Notes under the pieces: generated by a model
The model's input: the letters and a program-made list of their open reading frames with translations, nothing else
What the model was told of the DNA's origin: nothing
The model's database searches: none
Program-made: the position numbers and the translations under genes
DNA from: Collinsella sp.
GTDB lineage: Bacteria > Actinomycetota > Coriobacteriia > Coriobacteriales > Coriobacteriaceae
Length of the DNA: 64,000 nt
Assembly (NCBI GenBank): GCA_019424965.1
Contig: JAHYYL010000009.1
Location: forward strand, 1 to 64,000
Direction of reading: 5' to 3'
Shown here: positions 52,432 through 61,374 of the stretch, in pieces
Layout of the letters: every line of letters begins with the position of its first letter
Numbering within the stretch: position 1 is the first letter of the stretch

Positions 52432-53307
52432 CTAGGAGAACATGCCGGTGAGGTAATCATTCAGCCGCTTATCCTTGGGCCGTTGGAAAATCTCGTCGGT
52501 CTCGTCGTACTCGACCATATCGCCCATGTAGAAAAACGCCGTGCAGTTGGACACGCGCGACGCCTGCTCCATGTTGTGCGTCACGATGACGATGGCGCGG
52601 TCGGCCACGATCGACGACATGAGGTCCTCGATCGCCAGCGTCGAGATGGGGTCGAGCGCCGAGCAGGGCTCGTCAAACAGGATTACGTCGGGGTTGAGCG
52701 CCAGCGTGCGCGCAATGCACAGACGCTGCTGCTGACCGCCCGAAAGCGCGTAGGCGCTCTTGTCGAGCTTGTCTTTGACCTCGTCCCACAGCGCGGCACC
52801 GCGCAGACTTTCCTCGACCATGCGGTCGAGCTCGTCACGGTCGGTGATGCCGTGGCGCTTGGGCGCAAAGGTGATGTTGTCGCGAATGGACTTGCGGAAG
52901 GGGTTTGGCTGCTGGAACACCATGCCGATGGAGCGACGCAGCTCGTACGTGTTCTCGGTCTTGGTGTTCACGTTGCGCCCGCGGTAGTTGATCTCGCCCT
53001 CCACGCGACAGCGGCGAATCTCGCGATTCATCAGGTTGAGGCTACGCAAGAAGGTCGACTTGCCGCAGCCCGAAGGCCCGATGAGCGCCGTGATCTCACC
53101 CTTGTGGAAGTCGAGCGACGTATTGTGCAGCGCATGGTGGTCGCCATAGTACACGTTGACGTCCTTGGCGGAGAGCACGACCTCGTCGCTCACGGCCTTG
53201 CCGCTCACGCGCACGCGCCTCTCGCTCTCCCCCACGCTCGACAGAAAGTCCTGGGGGGTGTCGGACGTGGCCGCCTCGGTTGCGGGCGTTGCATTCATAT
53301 CGCTCAT
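52432..53307 (-). CDS. pstB: Phosphate ABC transporter ATP-binding protein
   Basis: A 291-residue ATPase that powers phosphate import. Walker A is GPSGCGKST, the signature ALSGGQQQRLCIARTLA and Walker B VILFDEPCSALD. An N-terminal extension of about 45 residues is polar. The start overlaps the pstA stop codon by 4 nt. No phoU follows; the operon ends with a terminator. Confidence 0.95.
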   Translation of the reverse strand: MSDMNATPATEAATSDTPQDFLSSVGESERRVRVSGKAVSDEVVLSAKDVNVYYGDHHALHNTSLDFHKGEITALIGPSGCGKSTFLRSLNLMNREIRRCRVEGEINYRGRNVNTKTENTYELRRSIGMVFQQPNPFRKSIRDNITFAPKRHGITDRDELDRMVEESLRGAALWDEVKDKLDKSAYALSGGQQQRLCIARTLALNPDVILFDEPCSALDPISTLAIEDLMSSIVADRAIVIVTHNMEQASRVSNCTAFFYMGDMVEYDETDEIFQRPKDKRLNDYLTGMFS

Positions 53308-54230
53308 TCGGCCGTCATCTTCCTTGCCAGTTGCTTGCCCACGATACGGGCGACTACGTTAAACAGCAGCACGCAAATCATCAGCAGTGCCGCGGTGCCC
53401 CAGACGATCTGCTGGGCCTCGGGGCTGCCCTCGCCATAGATCTTGTAGATGTGCACGGCCAGCGACTCGCCGGGACGGAACACGTTCCAGGCGCAGGTGG
53501 GGCTCGACAGGTTAAAGCTCAAGAAGTTGAGGCGGACCGGCGAGCTCATGCCCGAGGTAAAGAGCAGCGCCGCGGCCTCGCCAAACACGCGGCCGGCCGA
53601 AAGCACGATGCCGGTCACGATGGCGGGCATGGCCTCGGGAATCAGGATGTGCAGTGTGGCCTCCCAGCGAGTGAGGCCCATGGCCAGGCACGCATCGCGC
53701 TGGGCCTGCGGCACGTCCTCGAGCGCCTGCTGAATCACGCGCACCAGGAGGGGGATGTTGAACATGGTGAGCGCGACGGCGCCGGAGATGATGGAGTACT
53801 TCCAGCCCAGCTGCACCGAGAACACCAGAAAGCCGAACATGCCGACGACGATGGAGGGCAGCGAAGACAACGTCTCGATGGCGGTCGAGGCGATGTCGCG
53901 AATGGGACCGTCGGGCGCGTATTCAACTAGGAAGACCGCGCCGCCCAGGCTGATGGGCACCGAGATGATCAGGGTAATCAGCAGCAGATAGAACGAGTCG
54001 AACAGCTGGTAGAGCACGCCGCCCTGCGTTCCGTTGGCGCGTGCGGGCTGCGTGAGAAAGCCCGGCTGGAACAGCGTCGAGATACCCTCGAACAGGATGT
54101 AGGCCACCATGGAGACGACGATAAGCATGACGATGGCGACAATCGCCGTCAGCACGCCCGTGGCGATACGGTCTTGCCTTTGGACACGCCCGAGTCTCGC
54201 CTCGTCGATATGGATGCGCGTGCTAGCCAC
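53304..54230 (-). CDS. pstA: Phosphate ABC transporter permease
   Basis: A 308-residue inner-membrane permease with six hydrophobic segments. The coupling segment is QRDACLAMGLTRWEATLHIL, typical of PstA. The start is placed at GTG 54230, overlapping the pstC stop codon by 8 nt; a TTG 24 nt upstream is less likely. Confidence 0.93.
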   Translation of the reverse strand: MASTRIHIDEARLGRVQRQDRIATGVLTAIVAIVMLIVVSMVAYILFEGISTLFQPGFLTQPARANGTQGGVLYQLFDSFYLLLITLIISVPISLGGAVFLVEYAPDGPIRDIASTAIETLSSLPSIVVGMFGFLVFSVQLGWKYSIISGAVALTMFNIPLLVRVIQQALEDVPQAQRDACLAMGLTRWEATLHILIPEAMPAIVTGIVLSAGRVFGEAAALLFTSGMSSPVRLNFLSFNLSSPTCAWNVFRPGESLAVHIYKIYGEGSPEAQQIVWGTAALLMICVLLFNVVARIVGKQLARKMTAE

Positions 54231-55131
54231 GAGCCTTCGCCCCCTTGCGGCCAATGAGATGGATGATCAGGATAAAGATGAGGCTCATGCCCATCAGCAG
54301 CAGGCCGAGCGCCCACAGGATGTCGTCCTGGGCCGAGCCCTCGGCATAGACCGCCATGGACGTGGTGAGCGTGGTGGTGATGGTAGACGCCGGCGACAGC
54401 AGCGACGTCGGCATGGCCTCGATGCCGCCAATGACCATGCGCACGGCGAGCGTCTCGCCAAAGGCGCGGGTCATGCCAAGGATGACTGCGGTCATGAGCG
54501 AGGGCATGGCGGACTTGAGCACCACGTGCCAGATGGTCTGCCAGCGGGTGTAGCCCAGCGCGAGCGAACCCTGGCGGTAGCTATCGGGCACGGCGCGCAG
54601 GCCATCGACCGAAAGCGTGGTCATCGTCGGCAGAATCATGACTGCCAGCACGATAGCGCCGGGCAAGATACCCAGACCCGTGCTCACGTGGAAAACGCTC
54701 TTCATAAGGCCGACGACCACGTGAAAACCGATCAGGCCAAAGACGACCGAGGGAATACCGGTCAAAAGCTCAATGAGCGGCTGAAAAACCTTGGAGCCAA
54801 ACTTAGGCTGAATCTCGACCGCAAAGATGGCAGAGCCGATGGCGATGGGCAGTGCGATGAGCGTGGAGAGCACCATGACCGCAAACGAGGTGACGATCAG
54901 GGGCAGGGCGCCAGTGTAGGGCAGGCCGTTTTCGGCCGTGTTGGCCAGGTCCCACTTGGTACCGATAAAAAACTCGACGATCGAGACGCCGTCCTTGAAA
55001 AAAGCCGAGAGGCCCTTTTGGGCGACCATAAAGATGAGCGCGGCAACGACAAGCGTCACGAGCGCTACGCACGCACCCGTGACGCCCAGGCCCACGTTCT
55101 CAAGCTCGCGCTTTGGCAGCTGTTTTGCCAT
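54223..55131 (-). CDS. pstC: Phosphate ABC transporter permease
   Basis: A 302-residue permease partner of PstA, with six hydrophobic segments. The coupling segment is YRQGSLALGYTRWQTIWHVV and the conserved ILPGAIVLAVMILPTM is present. The start is ATG 55131 with AAAGGT upstream, 25 nt after pstS. Confidence 0.94.
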   Translation of the reverse strand: MAKQLPKRELENVGLGVTGACVALVTLVVAALIFMVAQKGLSAFFKDGVSIVEFFIGTKWDLANTAENGLPYTGALPLIVTSFAVMVLSTLIALPIAIGSAIFAVEIQPKFGSKVFQPLIELLTGIPSVVFGLIGFHVVVGLMKSVFHVSTGLGILPGAIVLAVMILPTMTTLSVDGLRAVPDSYRQGSLALGYTRWQTIWHVVLKSAMPSLMTAVILGMTRAFGETLAVRMVIGGIEAMPTSLLSPASTITTTLTTSMAVYAEGSAQDDILWALGLLLMGMSLIFILIIHLIGRKGAKARG

Positions 55132-55156
55132 TGCAAACCTTTCCGGGGGCGATTAC

Positions 55157-56095
55157 TTATTTAGCGGAGACCTTGCCACTGGCGTCCTTGACGACCTTCA
55201 TGGCAGAAACGGGAATAAAGCCCTGCTCCTCGACGAGCTTGCCCTGGACGTCGTCGGAAAGCATGAACTCCAGGAAGGCCTTGGTGGCCTCGTCGGCGTC
55301 CTTAGCACAGTACATGTGCTCGGTCGCCCAGATCTTGAAGGAGTCGTCGGTGACGTTTGTGCTCTTGGGCTCGACGCCCTCGACCATGATGGCGTTGAAC
55401 TTGGAGTCATCGAAGTGCGAGAAGTCAAGGTAGGAGATGGCGTTGTCGGTGCTGCCCATCTGAGTCTGGACATCGCCGGACTTGTCGAGCTCGGCGTCGC
55501 CCTTAAAGTCGACGGCCTCGTCGCCAAAGACGGCGGCCTCGAAGGTGGCGCGGGTGCCGGAGCCGGCCTTGCGGTTGAGAACGACGATCTTGGCGTCGTC
55601 GCCGCCGACCTCCTTCCAGTTGGTGATCTGGCCGGAGAAGATGCCCTTGAGCTGCTCGAGGGTCAGGTCGTCGACTGTCACGTTCTTGGAGACGACGGGG
55701 CCCATGCCCACGACGGCGACCTCGTGATCGACGAGGTTCTTGACCTGATCGGCCTCGAGCTTGGTCTCGGCGAAGACATCGGAATTACCGATGGTGACGG
55801 TGCCGGCGGCGACAGCGGTCAGGCCCTTGCCCGAACCGTTGCCCGAACCGGAGACGGAGACGTCGGGGTTGGCATCCATAAACTTCTCGGCAGCAGCCTC
55901 GACGAGAGCCTGGAACGAGGAGGCGCCGTCGTAGGTTACCTCGCCCGAGACGGACTCGGCAGCAGCGGCGCTACCCTTGTCGGCGGCGTCGGTTGCGCCT
56001 GCGCCGCCGCAACCAACGAGACCGAGACCGACGATGCTGGCAAGACCACCAGCGAGGCCGAGGAACTGACGACGAGAATAAGCCTGATCGAGCAT
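55157..56095 (-). CDS. pstS: Phosphate-binding lipoprotein
   Basis: A 312-residue extracellular binding protein. It has a twin-arginine-like signal (SRRQFLGLAGG) and a lipobox LVGCGG, so it is probably exported folded and anchored by lipid at Cys. Phosphate-contact segments include GNGSGKGL and AGSGTRATFE. The start is ATG 56095 with AAAGGA upstream; it is the first gene of pstSCAB. Confidence 0.94.
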   Translation of the reverse strand: MLDQAYSRRQFLGLAGGLASIVGLGLVGCGGAGATDAADKGSAAAAESVSGEVTYDGASSFQALVEAAAEKFMDANPDVSVSGSGNGSGKGLTAVAAGTVTIGNSDVFAETKLEADQVKNLVDHEVAVVGMGPVVSKNVTVDDLTLEQLKGIFSGQITNWKEVGGDDAKIVVLNRKAGSGTRATFEAAVFGDEAVDFKGDAELDKSGDVQTQMGSTDNAISYLDFSHFDDSKFNAIMVEGVEPKSTNVTDDSFKIWATEHMYCAKDADEATKAFLEFMLSDDVQGKLVEEQGFIPVSAMKVVKDASGKVSAK

Positions 56096-56298
56096 AATCT
56101 TCCTTTCATACAAGCGACTCGCGGGCACCCTGCCCGCTTTGCTGTTTGGAAAGATACGGTCTCGATCGGGCAGCGCCCGCGTCAGCTGCGCTTTATTACG
56201 GGCATCTGATAGACCCTTACCGCAAGCGCGGCTCGGCTTTACAAACGAATAACAAACCCGCCACCAAGCATGACCCGCCTTTTACACCAATAAAAACA

Positions 56299-56367
56299 AA
56301 GTTGCGGTGAAATAGTTCCTGCTTGGCCATCAAATGGCCCATTCTAGGAACTATTCCACCGCAACTT
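56299..56367. repeat. TTGCGGTG inverted repeat, copy 1 of 2
   Basis: 22-nt arms (56299-56320 and 56346-56367, one mismatch) starting AAGTTGCGGTG, with inner GGCC/GGCC. A related copy is at 59612-59664. It sits 47 nt past the dipeptidase stop codon and upstream of pstS. The remainder of the gap 56096-56414 shows nothing clear. Confidence 0.8.
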
Positions 56368-56414
56368 AAAAAGCCCGGACGAAAGGGGTGCTAAGTTGTT
56401 AAAACGCCGCAGCC

Positions 56415-57851
56415 TTAAAGCTCAAGCTCGTTCAAACGTAAGATCGCCACGATATAAATCTTGAGCGCCTGCTTGAGCTGTTCCTCGTTGGCGCACTCGT
56501 TGGGACCGTGCATCTGGCCGCCCCACTCGGGCAGCTCCAGACCGGTCTCCTCGGGGCCAAACGAGACGGCGCGGGCAAAGTTGCGCGCGTACGTGCCGCC
56601 GCCCATGGCAAAGGGCTCAGCATGCTTGCCCGTAAACTCGTTATAGGTATCAATAAGCGCCTTCACGGCCGGATCGTCGGCAGAGACCGAGAACGGCACC
56701 TTCGCACGACCCACACGGCACGTCACGCCAAAACGGCCCACGAGCGGATCGAGCTGCTCGCGGATGGTATCGGCACTCGTGCTGTCGGGGAAGCGCACGT
56801 CGATGACCTGCTCAATATGGCCATCCGCCACGCGGGTGACGCCAGCGTTGCAGGTAAGCGGGCCAAACGCCGGACTCGTCGCATCGATACCTAGGCCGCG
56901 GCCATAGGCGTCCGCATGCACAAAAGCCAGGAACTTGACGAACTCGTGCTCGGCAGGTCTCAGCAGGCGCTCGTCGCGCGCACCAAACGCATCCTCGGCC
57001 TCGCGCAGATACGCCACGATGAGGCCGACGGCATTGATCGTTCCCTCGGGCATCGAGGCATGACCGCCAATGCCGTGGGCGAAAATCTGGGCATGTCCGT
57101 TGTCGAGTGCTGTGATCTCCAGGCGGTCGGCGTTCTCGACCGGTGCCGGCAGCTCATCGGCGTCAATCGCAAGCTCGCAGATAGACTGCGACGGAATGGC
57201 GTTGCTCGCCTCGGCACCGCTCCAGGACACAATACGACCGCCGTCGATCTTGGAGCTCACAAATGTCGCCCCAAACTGGCCCTTCTCGGCATTGCAGACC
57301 GGGAACTCGGCATCGGGCGTAAACAGAAAGTCGGGGTCTGCGTGGTTCTCCAGATAATGGTGAACGTCGGACATGCCCACTTCCTCATCGCAGCCCAGCA
57401 GCGCGCGGAAGGTATAGCGCGGCACAATGCCGTGTTTGAGCAGATAAGCGCCAGCGTAGAGCGACAGCACCGCCGGGCCCTTGTCGTCGATCACGCCGCG
57501 GCCGAGCAGCCAGCCCTCGCGACGCTCCATCGCAAATGGGTCGGTATTCCAGCCGGGGCCGGCAGGCACCACGTCCACATGGCAGATAGTCGCGAGCTGC
57601 TTATCGCCGCGACCCGGAATATCGGCGATGCCCACAAAGCCCTCGTCATCGCTCGTCTGGTAGCCGAGCTTTTGCGCAATGCCGAGCGCGCAATCGAGCG
57701 CATCACGGACCGGGCGGCCAAACGGCGCACCGGGCTCCGCATCGGCAGCAACGGCCACAGACGGATAGCTCACCAGCTGCTCGATATCGGCGACGACATC
57801 TTCCCAGACCTCGTCGACATATTCGGCAACGCTCTGCTCCACCTGATTCAT
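56415..57851 (-). CDS. M20 dipeptidase, PepV/Sapep type
   Basis: A 478-residue zinc dipeptidase. Metal motifs are CHVDVVP, GRGVIDDKGP, CDEEVGM and the C-terminal GGQMHGPNE, with a large lid domain between. It probably trims dipeptides taken up from the gut. The start is ATG 57851 after AAGGAGG. It is followed in the upstream direction by a HAD phosphatase gene on the same strand. Confidence 0.9.
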   Translation of the reverse strand: MNQVEQSVAEYVDEVWEDVVADIEQLVSYPSVAVAADAEPGAPFGRPVRDALDCALGIAQKLGYQTSDDEGFVGIADIPGRGDKQLATICHVDVVPAGPGWNTDPFAMERREGWLLGRGVIDDKGPAVLSLYAGAYLLKHGIVPRYTFRALLGCDEEVGMSDVHHYLENHADPDFLFTPDAEFPVCNAEKGQFGATFVSSKIDGGRIVSWSGAEASNAIPSQSICELAIDADELPAPVENADRLEITALDNGHAQIFAHGIGGHASMPEGTINAVGLIVAYLREAEDAFGARDERLLRPAEHEFVKFLAFVHADAYGRGLGIDATSPAFGPLTCNAGVTRVADGHIEQVIDVRFPDSTSADTIREQLDPLVGRFGVTCRVGRAKVPFSVSADDPAVKALIDTYNEFTGKHAEPFAMGGGTYARNFARAVSFGPEETGLELPEWGGQMHGPNECANEEQLKQALKIYIVAILRLNELEL

Positions 57852-57905
57852 GGACGACCTCCTTACCAATGAGCGGCGAGCGCGCTCGCCCCTCACATTA
57901 CGTCA

Positions 57906-58568
57906 TTAGATAGCGAAAAGTTTAGCAAGCTCGGCCACCGAGTGCACCACCGCATCGGCACCCGCCGCCTCGTGCTCGCCCGGCGCCGCCGCGCCCGAAT
58001 AGATGCCGATGCACGGCACGCCCATTGCGTGCGCGCCCTCCACATCGTTAAAGCGATCGCCGATCATCACGGCATCGTCGGCCGTCGCGCCGAGCGCCGC
58101 CAGGGCATCGCGGACCGAATCGGCCTTGGTCTCGCGTCCCTGCGGCGGATTCATGCCAATCACCGCCTCAAACTGAGAGAGCCCGAGCTCACGCACCATG
58201 TCGATGCACTTGGCCTCCATGCGCGACGTCGCCACGGCCATACGTTTGCCTTGGGCGACCAACCCATCCAGCAGCTCGGGGACCCCATTGAACACGGGAT
58301 ACTCCTCCGGTCCCAGTTCATCAAAAAAGGCGCGGTACTCATCGGCCACCACAAGCGACTCCTCGCGGGAAAAGCCGTAAAAGTCGTGAAAGCTCTTCCA
58401 CAGGGGCGGCCCGATCATGCGGCGCAGATCACCCATCTGCGCTTCCGAAAACCCGCGCGCGGAAAGCGTCTTGCGCGTCGAGGTCATCACCGCCCGGCCC
58501 GTATCTGCCACCGTGCCGTCAAAATCGAACAGCACAACCGGCCGCTCGCAAAGTTGCAATGCCGCCAT
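57906..58568 (-). CDS. HAD family hydrolase, phosphoglycolate phosphatase-like
   Basis: A 220-residue HAD phosphatase with an alpha-helical C1 cap. Motif I is FDFDGTVADT, motif II AVATSR, and motif IV MIGDRFNDVEGA. Substrate not determined. The start is ATG 58568 with GAAGGG upstream. The PepV-like gene begins 55 nt downstream of its stop codon and is probably co-transcribed. Confidence 0.86.
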   Translation of the reverse strand: MAALQLCERPVVLFDFDGTVADTGRAVMTSTRKTLSARGFSEAQMGDLRRMIGPPLWKSFHDFYGFSREESLVVADEYRAFFDELGPEEYPVFNGVPELLDGLVAQGKRMAVATSRMEAKCIDMVRELGLSQFEAVIGMNPPQGRETKADSVRDALAALGATADDAVMIGDRFNDVEGAHAMGVPCIGIYSGAAAPGEHEAAGADAVVHSVAELAKLFAI

Positions 58569-58724
58569 CGGCACCCTTCTTCCCCAGTTGATGATTTCCA
58601 CACCACCGCTTCAAACTGTTGACTATTCAACAATTGAACCTAGCAATGTAGAGCAACTCCACTATACTTGTCGCACTTTGCTTTCAGAAGGCGGCGCTGC
58701 CGCGCCCCAACGAAAGGTGCAATT

Positions 58725-59585
58725 ATGTCTTTTGCCATCATAACCGACTCCACGTCGGACATCTCCCCCGCCCGCGCCCAAGAGCTCGGCATTTACGTGA
58801 TTCCGCTGCATGTGATTATCGAGGGCGAGGACCTGCTCGACCAGGTGCAGATTACCGCCGAGGAGTACGTCGCCCGCATGGCCGGCTCCGAGCAGCTGCC
58901 GCACACCTCGCAGCCGAGCGCCGGCGAGTTCAAGGCACTCTTCGACCGCGTACGCGCCGACGGCCACGATAGCGCGATCTTTATCTCGCTATGCAGCGAG
59001 TGGTCCGCCTGCTATGCCAACGCATGCCTGACGGCCGAAACCCACGAGCTCGACGTGCGCTGCATCGATTCGCGCACCGGCTCGGGCGCCGAGGGCCTGC
59101 TGGTGGAGTACGCGCTGGCCATGCGCGAGGACGGCCGCAGCCTGGACGAGACCGAGGCGCAGATCCGCGCGACCCTGCCCGACGCCCACCTGTTGCTGAT
59201 TCCGCGCACGCTCGAGAACCTCGTTAAGAACGGCCGCGCGCCCAAGCTCGCCGGCCAGTTGACGCAGATGCTCAACATTCGCCTGGCCGTTTCGCCGGAG
59301 TGGAAATCGGGCGAGATCAAGGCCGTCAAAAAGGGCCGCGGCGCCAAGCGCATCGTTGCCAACACCATGACCGATTGCCTCGCATTTTTGGCCGAGCATC
59401 CGGGCTCCAGCGTGCGCGTACTCACGACCGGCGCCGCTGAGGAGCAAAAGCTCGTCAGCCAAGCGCTCGCAGGCCGGGACTACGTGGACGCCGGCACCGG
59501 CCCCATCGGCTGCACCATCGCCACCCATGTAGGCGTCGACGCCATCGCCATCAGCTACTGCCCTCGTTACCAGCCCATCCACTAG
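58725..59585 (+). CDS. DegV family fatty-acid-binding protein, second copy
   Basis: A 286-residue DegV-fold protein. It begins FAIITDSTSDISPARA and has the LIPRTLENLVKNGR and IGCTIATHVGVDAIA segments. It is a distant paralogue of the protein at 5732-6586 and may bind a different fatty acid. The start is ATG 58725 with AAAGGT upstream. Confidence 0.88.
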   Translation: MSFAIITDSTSDISPARAQELGIYVIPLHVIIEGEDLLDQVQITAEEYVARMAGSEQLPHTSQPSAGEFKALFDRVRADGHDSAIFISLCSEWSACYANACLTAETHELDVRCIDSRTGSGAEGLLVEYALAMREDGRSLDETEAQIRATLPDAHLLLIPRTLENLVKNGRAPKLAGQLTQMLNIRLAVSPEWKSGEIKAVKKGRGAKRIVANTMTDCLAFLAEHPGSSVRVLTTGAAEEQKLVSQALAGRDYVDAGTGPIGCTIATHVGVDAIAISYCPRYQPIH

Positions 59586-59611
59586 GGGCACCTTTACCAC
59601 TTGCGGTGGAA

Positions 59612-59664
59612 TAGGAACTGTTTTTGGCTTATCAGCCGCAAATCAATCCCTATTCCACCGCAAC
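59612..59664. repeat. TTGCGGTG inverted repeat, copy 2 of 2
   Basis: TTGCGGTGGAATAGG and CCTATTCCACCGCAA are perfect arms. It lies between convergent degV and toxin genes and could terminate both. Confidence 0.8.
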
Positions 59665-59678
59665 TTAGAAATCGGCGA

Positions 59679-59987
59679 TCAGCCCAGCGGACCCTGAAAC
59701 AGTTCCTGATGAGTGCCCATTCTCACCAGCCTAATCACTGGGTTAGTCTTATGGGGAAGATAAAGAACGACCACATCGACCAAGCCATCGGATAGGTGGA
59801 AATCGATGTGGCCGTTGTAGTTTCCGCCCGGGTTTGAGAGCTCGTGGGCGCCATACTCCGCCGGAAGTGACCCATGAGCCACAAGCTCTGCAACCGCCGC
59901 TTTAAACTCACTTTTTAGCTGCGGATGCATGCGCATCGTTCGTTTGTAGTCCACCTTAAATTGAGCCTCGACTTTAATCTCGAACAT
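59679..59987 (-). CDS. YafQ-like mRNA interferase toxin
   Basis: A 102-residue RelE-superfamily toxin that would cleave mRNA on the ribosome. Candidate catalytic residues are His in AHELSNPGG, the GHIDFHLSD segment and the C-terminal MGTHQELF, matching YafQ positions. It follows the antitoxin stop codon by 2 nt. Confidence 0.85.
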   Translation of the reverse strand: MFEIKVEAQFKVDYKRTMRMHPQLKSEFKAAVAELVAHGSLPAEYGAHELSNPGGNYNGHIDFHLSDGLVDVVVLYLPHKTNPVIRLVRMGTHQELFQGPLG

Positions 59988-59989
59988 CG

Positions 59990-60289
59990 CTATTCCTCAT
60001 CGAGGAATGACATAAGCTCATCAGCGTTATTGAATGACAGGCTATCGTCCGGCAAAATCCCCAGCTCATGAGCCTCGGCGATCACCATGGCGCGCCTCGT
60101 CACCTCGTTGGGCACCTCCGCCCTTCCTACAATCTCAAAAGGAATCTTTCGCTGATTTACCAGCTGCCGAACAGCAAGATTGAGATAGGAATTGAGGCTG
60201 AGGCCGACCGAATCCAAGAACTCAGTCGCCTGCTCCTTGAGCCCCTCTTCGATTCGAACCGTCGTAGGCTTAACTGTTGCTGTAGACAT
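59990..60289 (-). CDS. RelB/DinJ family antitoxin
   Basis: A 99-residue antitoxin with an N-terminal ribbon-helix-helix (VKPTTVRIEEGLKEQATEFL) for operator binding and an acidic C-terminus that wraps the toxin. The ATG 60289 follows GAGGAGG. A 50-bp palindrome lies upstream and overlaps the -35 region of a TATACT promoter (60322-60327). Confidence 0.87.
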   Translation of the reverse strand: MSTATVKPTTVRIEEGLKEQATEFLDSVGLSLNSYLNLAVRQLVNQRKIPFEIVGRAEVPNEVTRRAMVIAEAHELGILPDDSLSFNNADELMSFLDEE

Positions 60290-60329
60290 TTGCGACCTCC
60301 TCGCCCTCGTCTTTTACACCAGTATACCC

Positions 60330-60379
60330 AATACGCATGGCAATCTGATGTTAGATAACATCAGATTGCCATGCGTATT
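60330..60379. repeat. 50-bp palindrome upstream of the toxin-antitoxin operon
   Basis: Perfect 24-nt arms (60330-60353 and 60356-60379) start AATACGCATGGCAATC. The centre contains TGATGTTA-ga-TAACATCA. It could be the operator of the antitoxin, the terminator of the LOG gene, or both. Confidence 0.85.
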
Positions 60380-60402
60380 CATGTCGCGTGGGCACGATTG
60401 AT

Positions 60403-61161
60403 CTACATCAGCCCGCTGAGCGCAATGTCAACGGCCTCGTTGAGGTCGTCGGTAATGTGTACCAGATCCGGATCGAGCGGGCTAATCATACCGGTGCTCA
60501 TCACCGGGCCGTTGAGCCAGTCGAATAGGCCCTGCCAGTACTCGGTGCCCACCAGCACGAGCGGCATGCGCTTGACCTTGTGCGTCTGCACCAGCGTGAG
60601 AACCTCGAACATCTCGTCGAGCGTGCCAAAGCCGCCGGGAAATACGATGGCGCCCGAGCTGTACTTAACGAACATGGTTTTGCGCACAAAGAAGTAGCGG
60701 AAGTCCATGCCGAGGTTCACGTATTTATTGAGCCCCTGCTCGTGCGGCAATTCAATGCCTAGGCCAACTGACTTGCCGTTGACACTCGCCGCTCCCCTGT
60801 TGGCCGCTTCCATGATGCCGGGGCCGCCACCGGTGATGACCGCCACGCCACGTTGCGCGATCTTGCGCCCGACGGTACGCGCCGCCTTGTAGAGCGGATC
60901 GGTCTTGGGCGTGCGGGCGCTACCGAAGATGGTCACCGCAGGTCCAAGCTCGGCAAGCGCGCCAAAACCATCGACAAACTCTGCCTGAATGCGCAGCACG
61001 CGCCACGGGTCGGCATGCAGCCAGTCGGTCGAGTCCTCGGGCGCCAGCAGGTTGGCGTAGGTGTTGTCCTTAGGAATCATGGGGCCGCGCATGACCACGG
61101 GGCCGCGGCGGTACGTCTCGTCGTAGGCAGGCTCGCCCTCGACGTTCTCATTCTTAATCAT
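60403..61161 (-). CDS. LOG family protein (TIGR00730-type Rossmann fold)
   Basis: A 252-residue protein with the family signatures GGGPGIMEAANRGA and PGGFGTLDEMFE. Some relatives are cytokinin-activating phosphoribohydrolases, others hydrolyse nucleoside monophosphates. The start is ATG 61161 with ATAGGAG upstream. Confidence 0.88.
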   Translation of the reverse strand: MIKNENVEGEPAYDETYRRGPVVMRGPMIPKDNTYANLLAPEDSTDWLHADPWRVLRIQAEFVDGFGALAELGPAVTIFGSARTPKTDPLYKAARTVGRKIAQRGVAVITGGGPGIMEAANRGAASVNGKSVGLGIELPHEQGLNKYVNLGMDFRYFFVRKTMFVKYSSGAIVFPGGFGTLDEMFEVLTLVQTHKVKRMPLVLVGTEYWQGLFDWLNGPVMSTGMISPLDPDLVHITDDLNEAVDIALSGLM

Positions 61162-61179
61162 GGGTACTCCTATCGAGAA

Positions 61180-61225
61180 AAAGAAAAACGGGCGGGGTCG
61201 ACGCTGTGCGCCAAACACCCGCCCG
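61180..61225 (-). terminator. Intrinsic terminator of tgt
   Basis: CGGGCGGG pairs with CCCGCCCG; A-rich plus-strand sequence gives a T-rich tail on the minus strand. Confidence 0.75.
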
Positions 61226-61374
61226 AACATCAACTATTCGGTATGGTACCCACGATGCATCAAGTGCTTGCAAGCTATCGGTCATCGGTCGCGCAAGCGG
61301 TGTTAGCAAACGTGATGACCGGCCGGCGCTCGCCCCTTGCCGTTGCCCGCGCTCTGCAAGCGCCCGTGCTGCTC

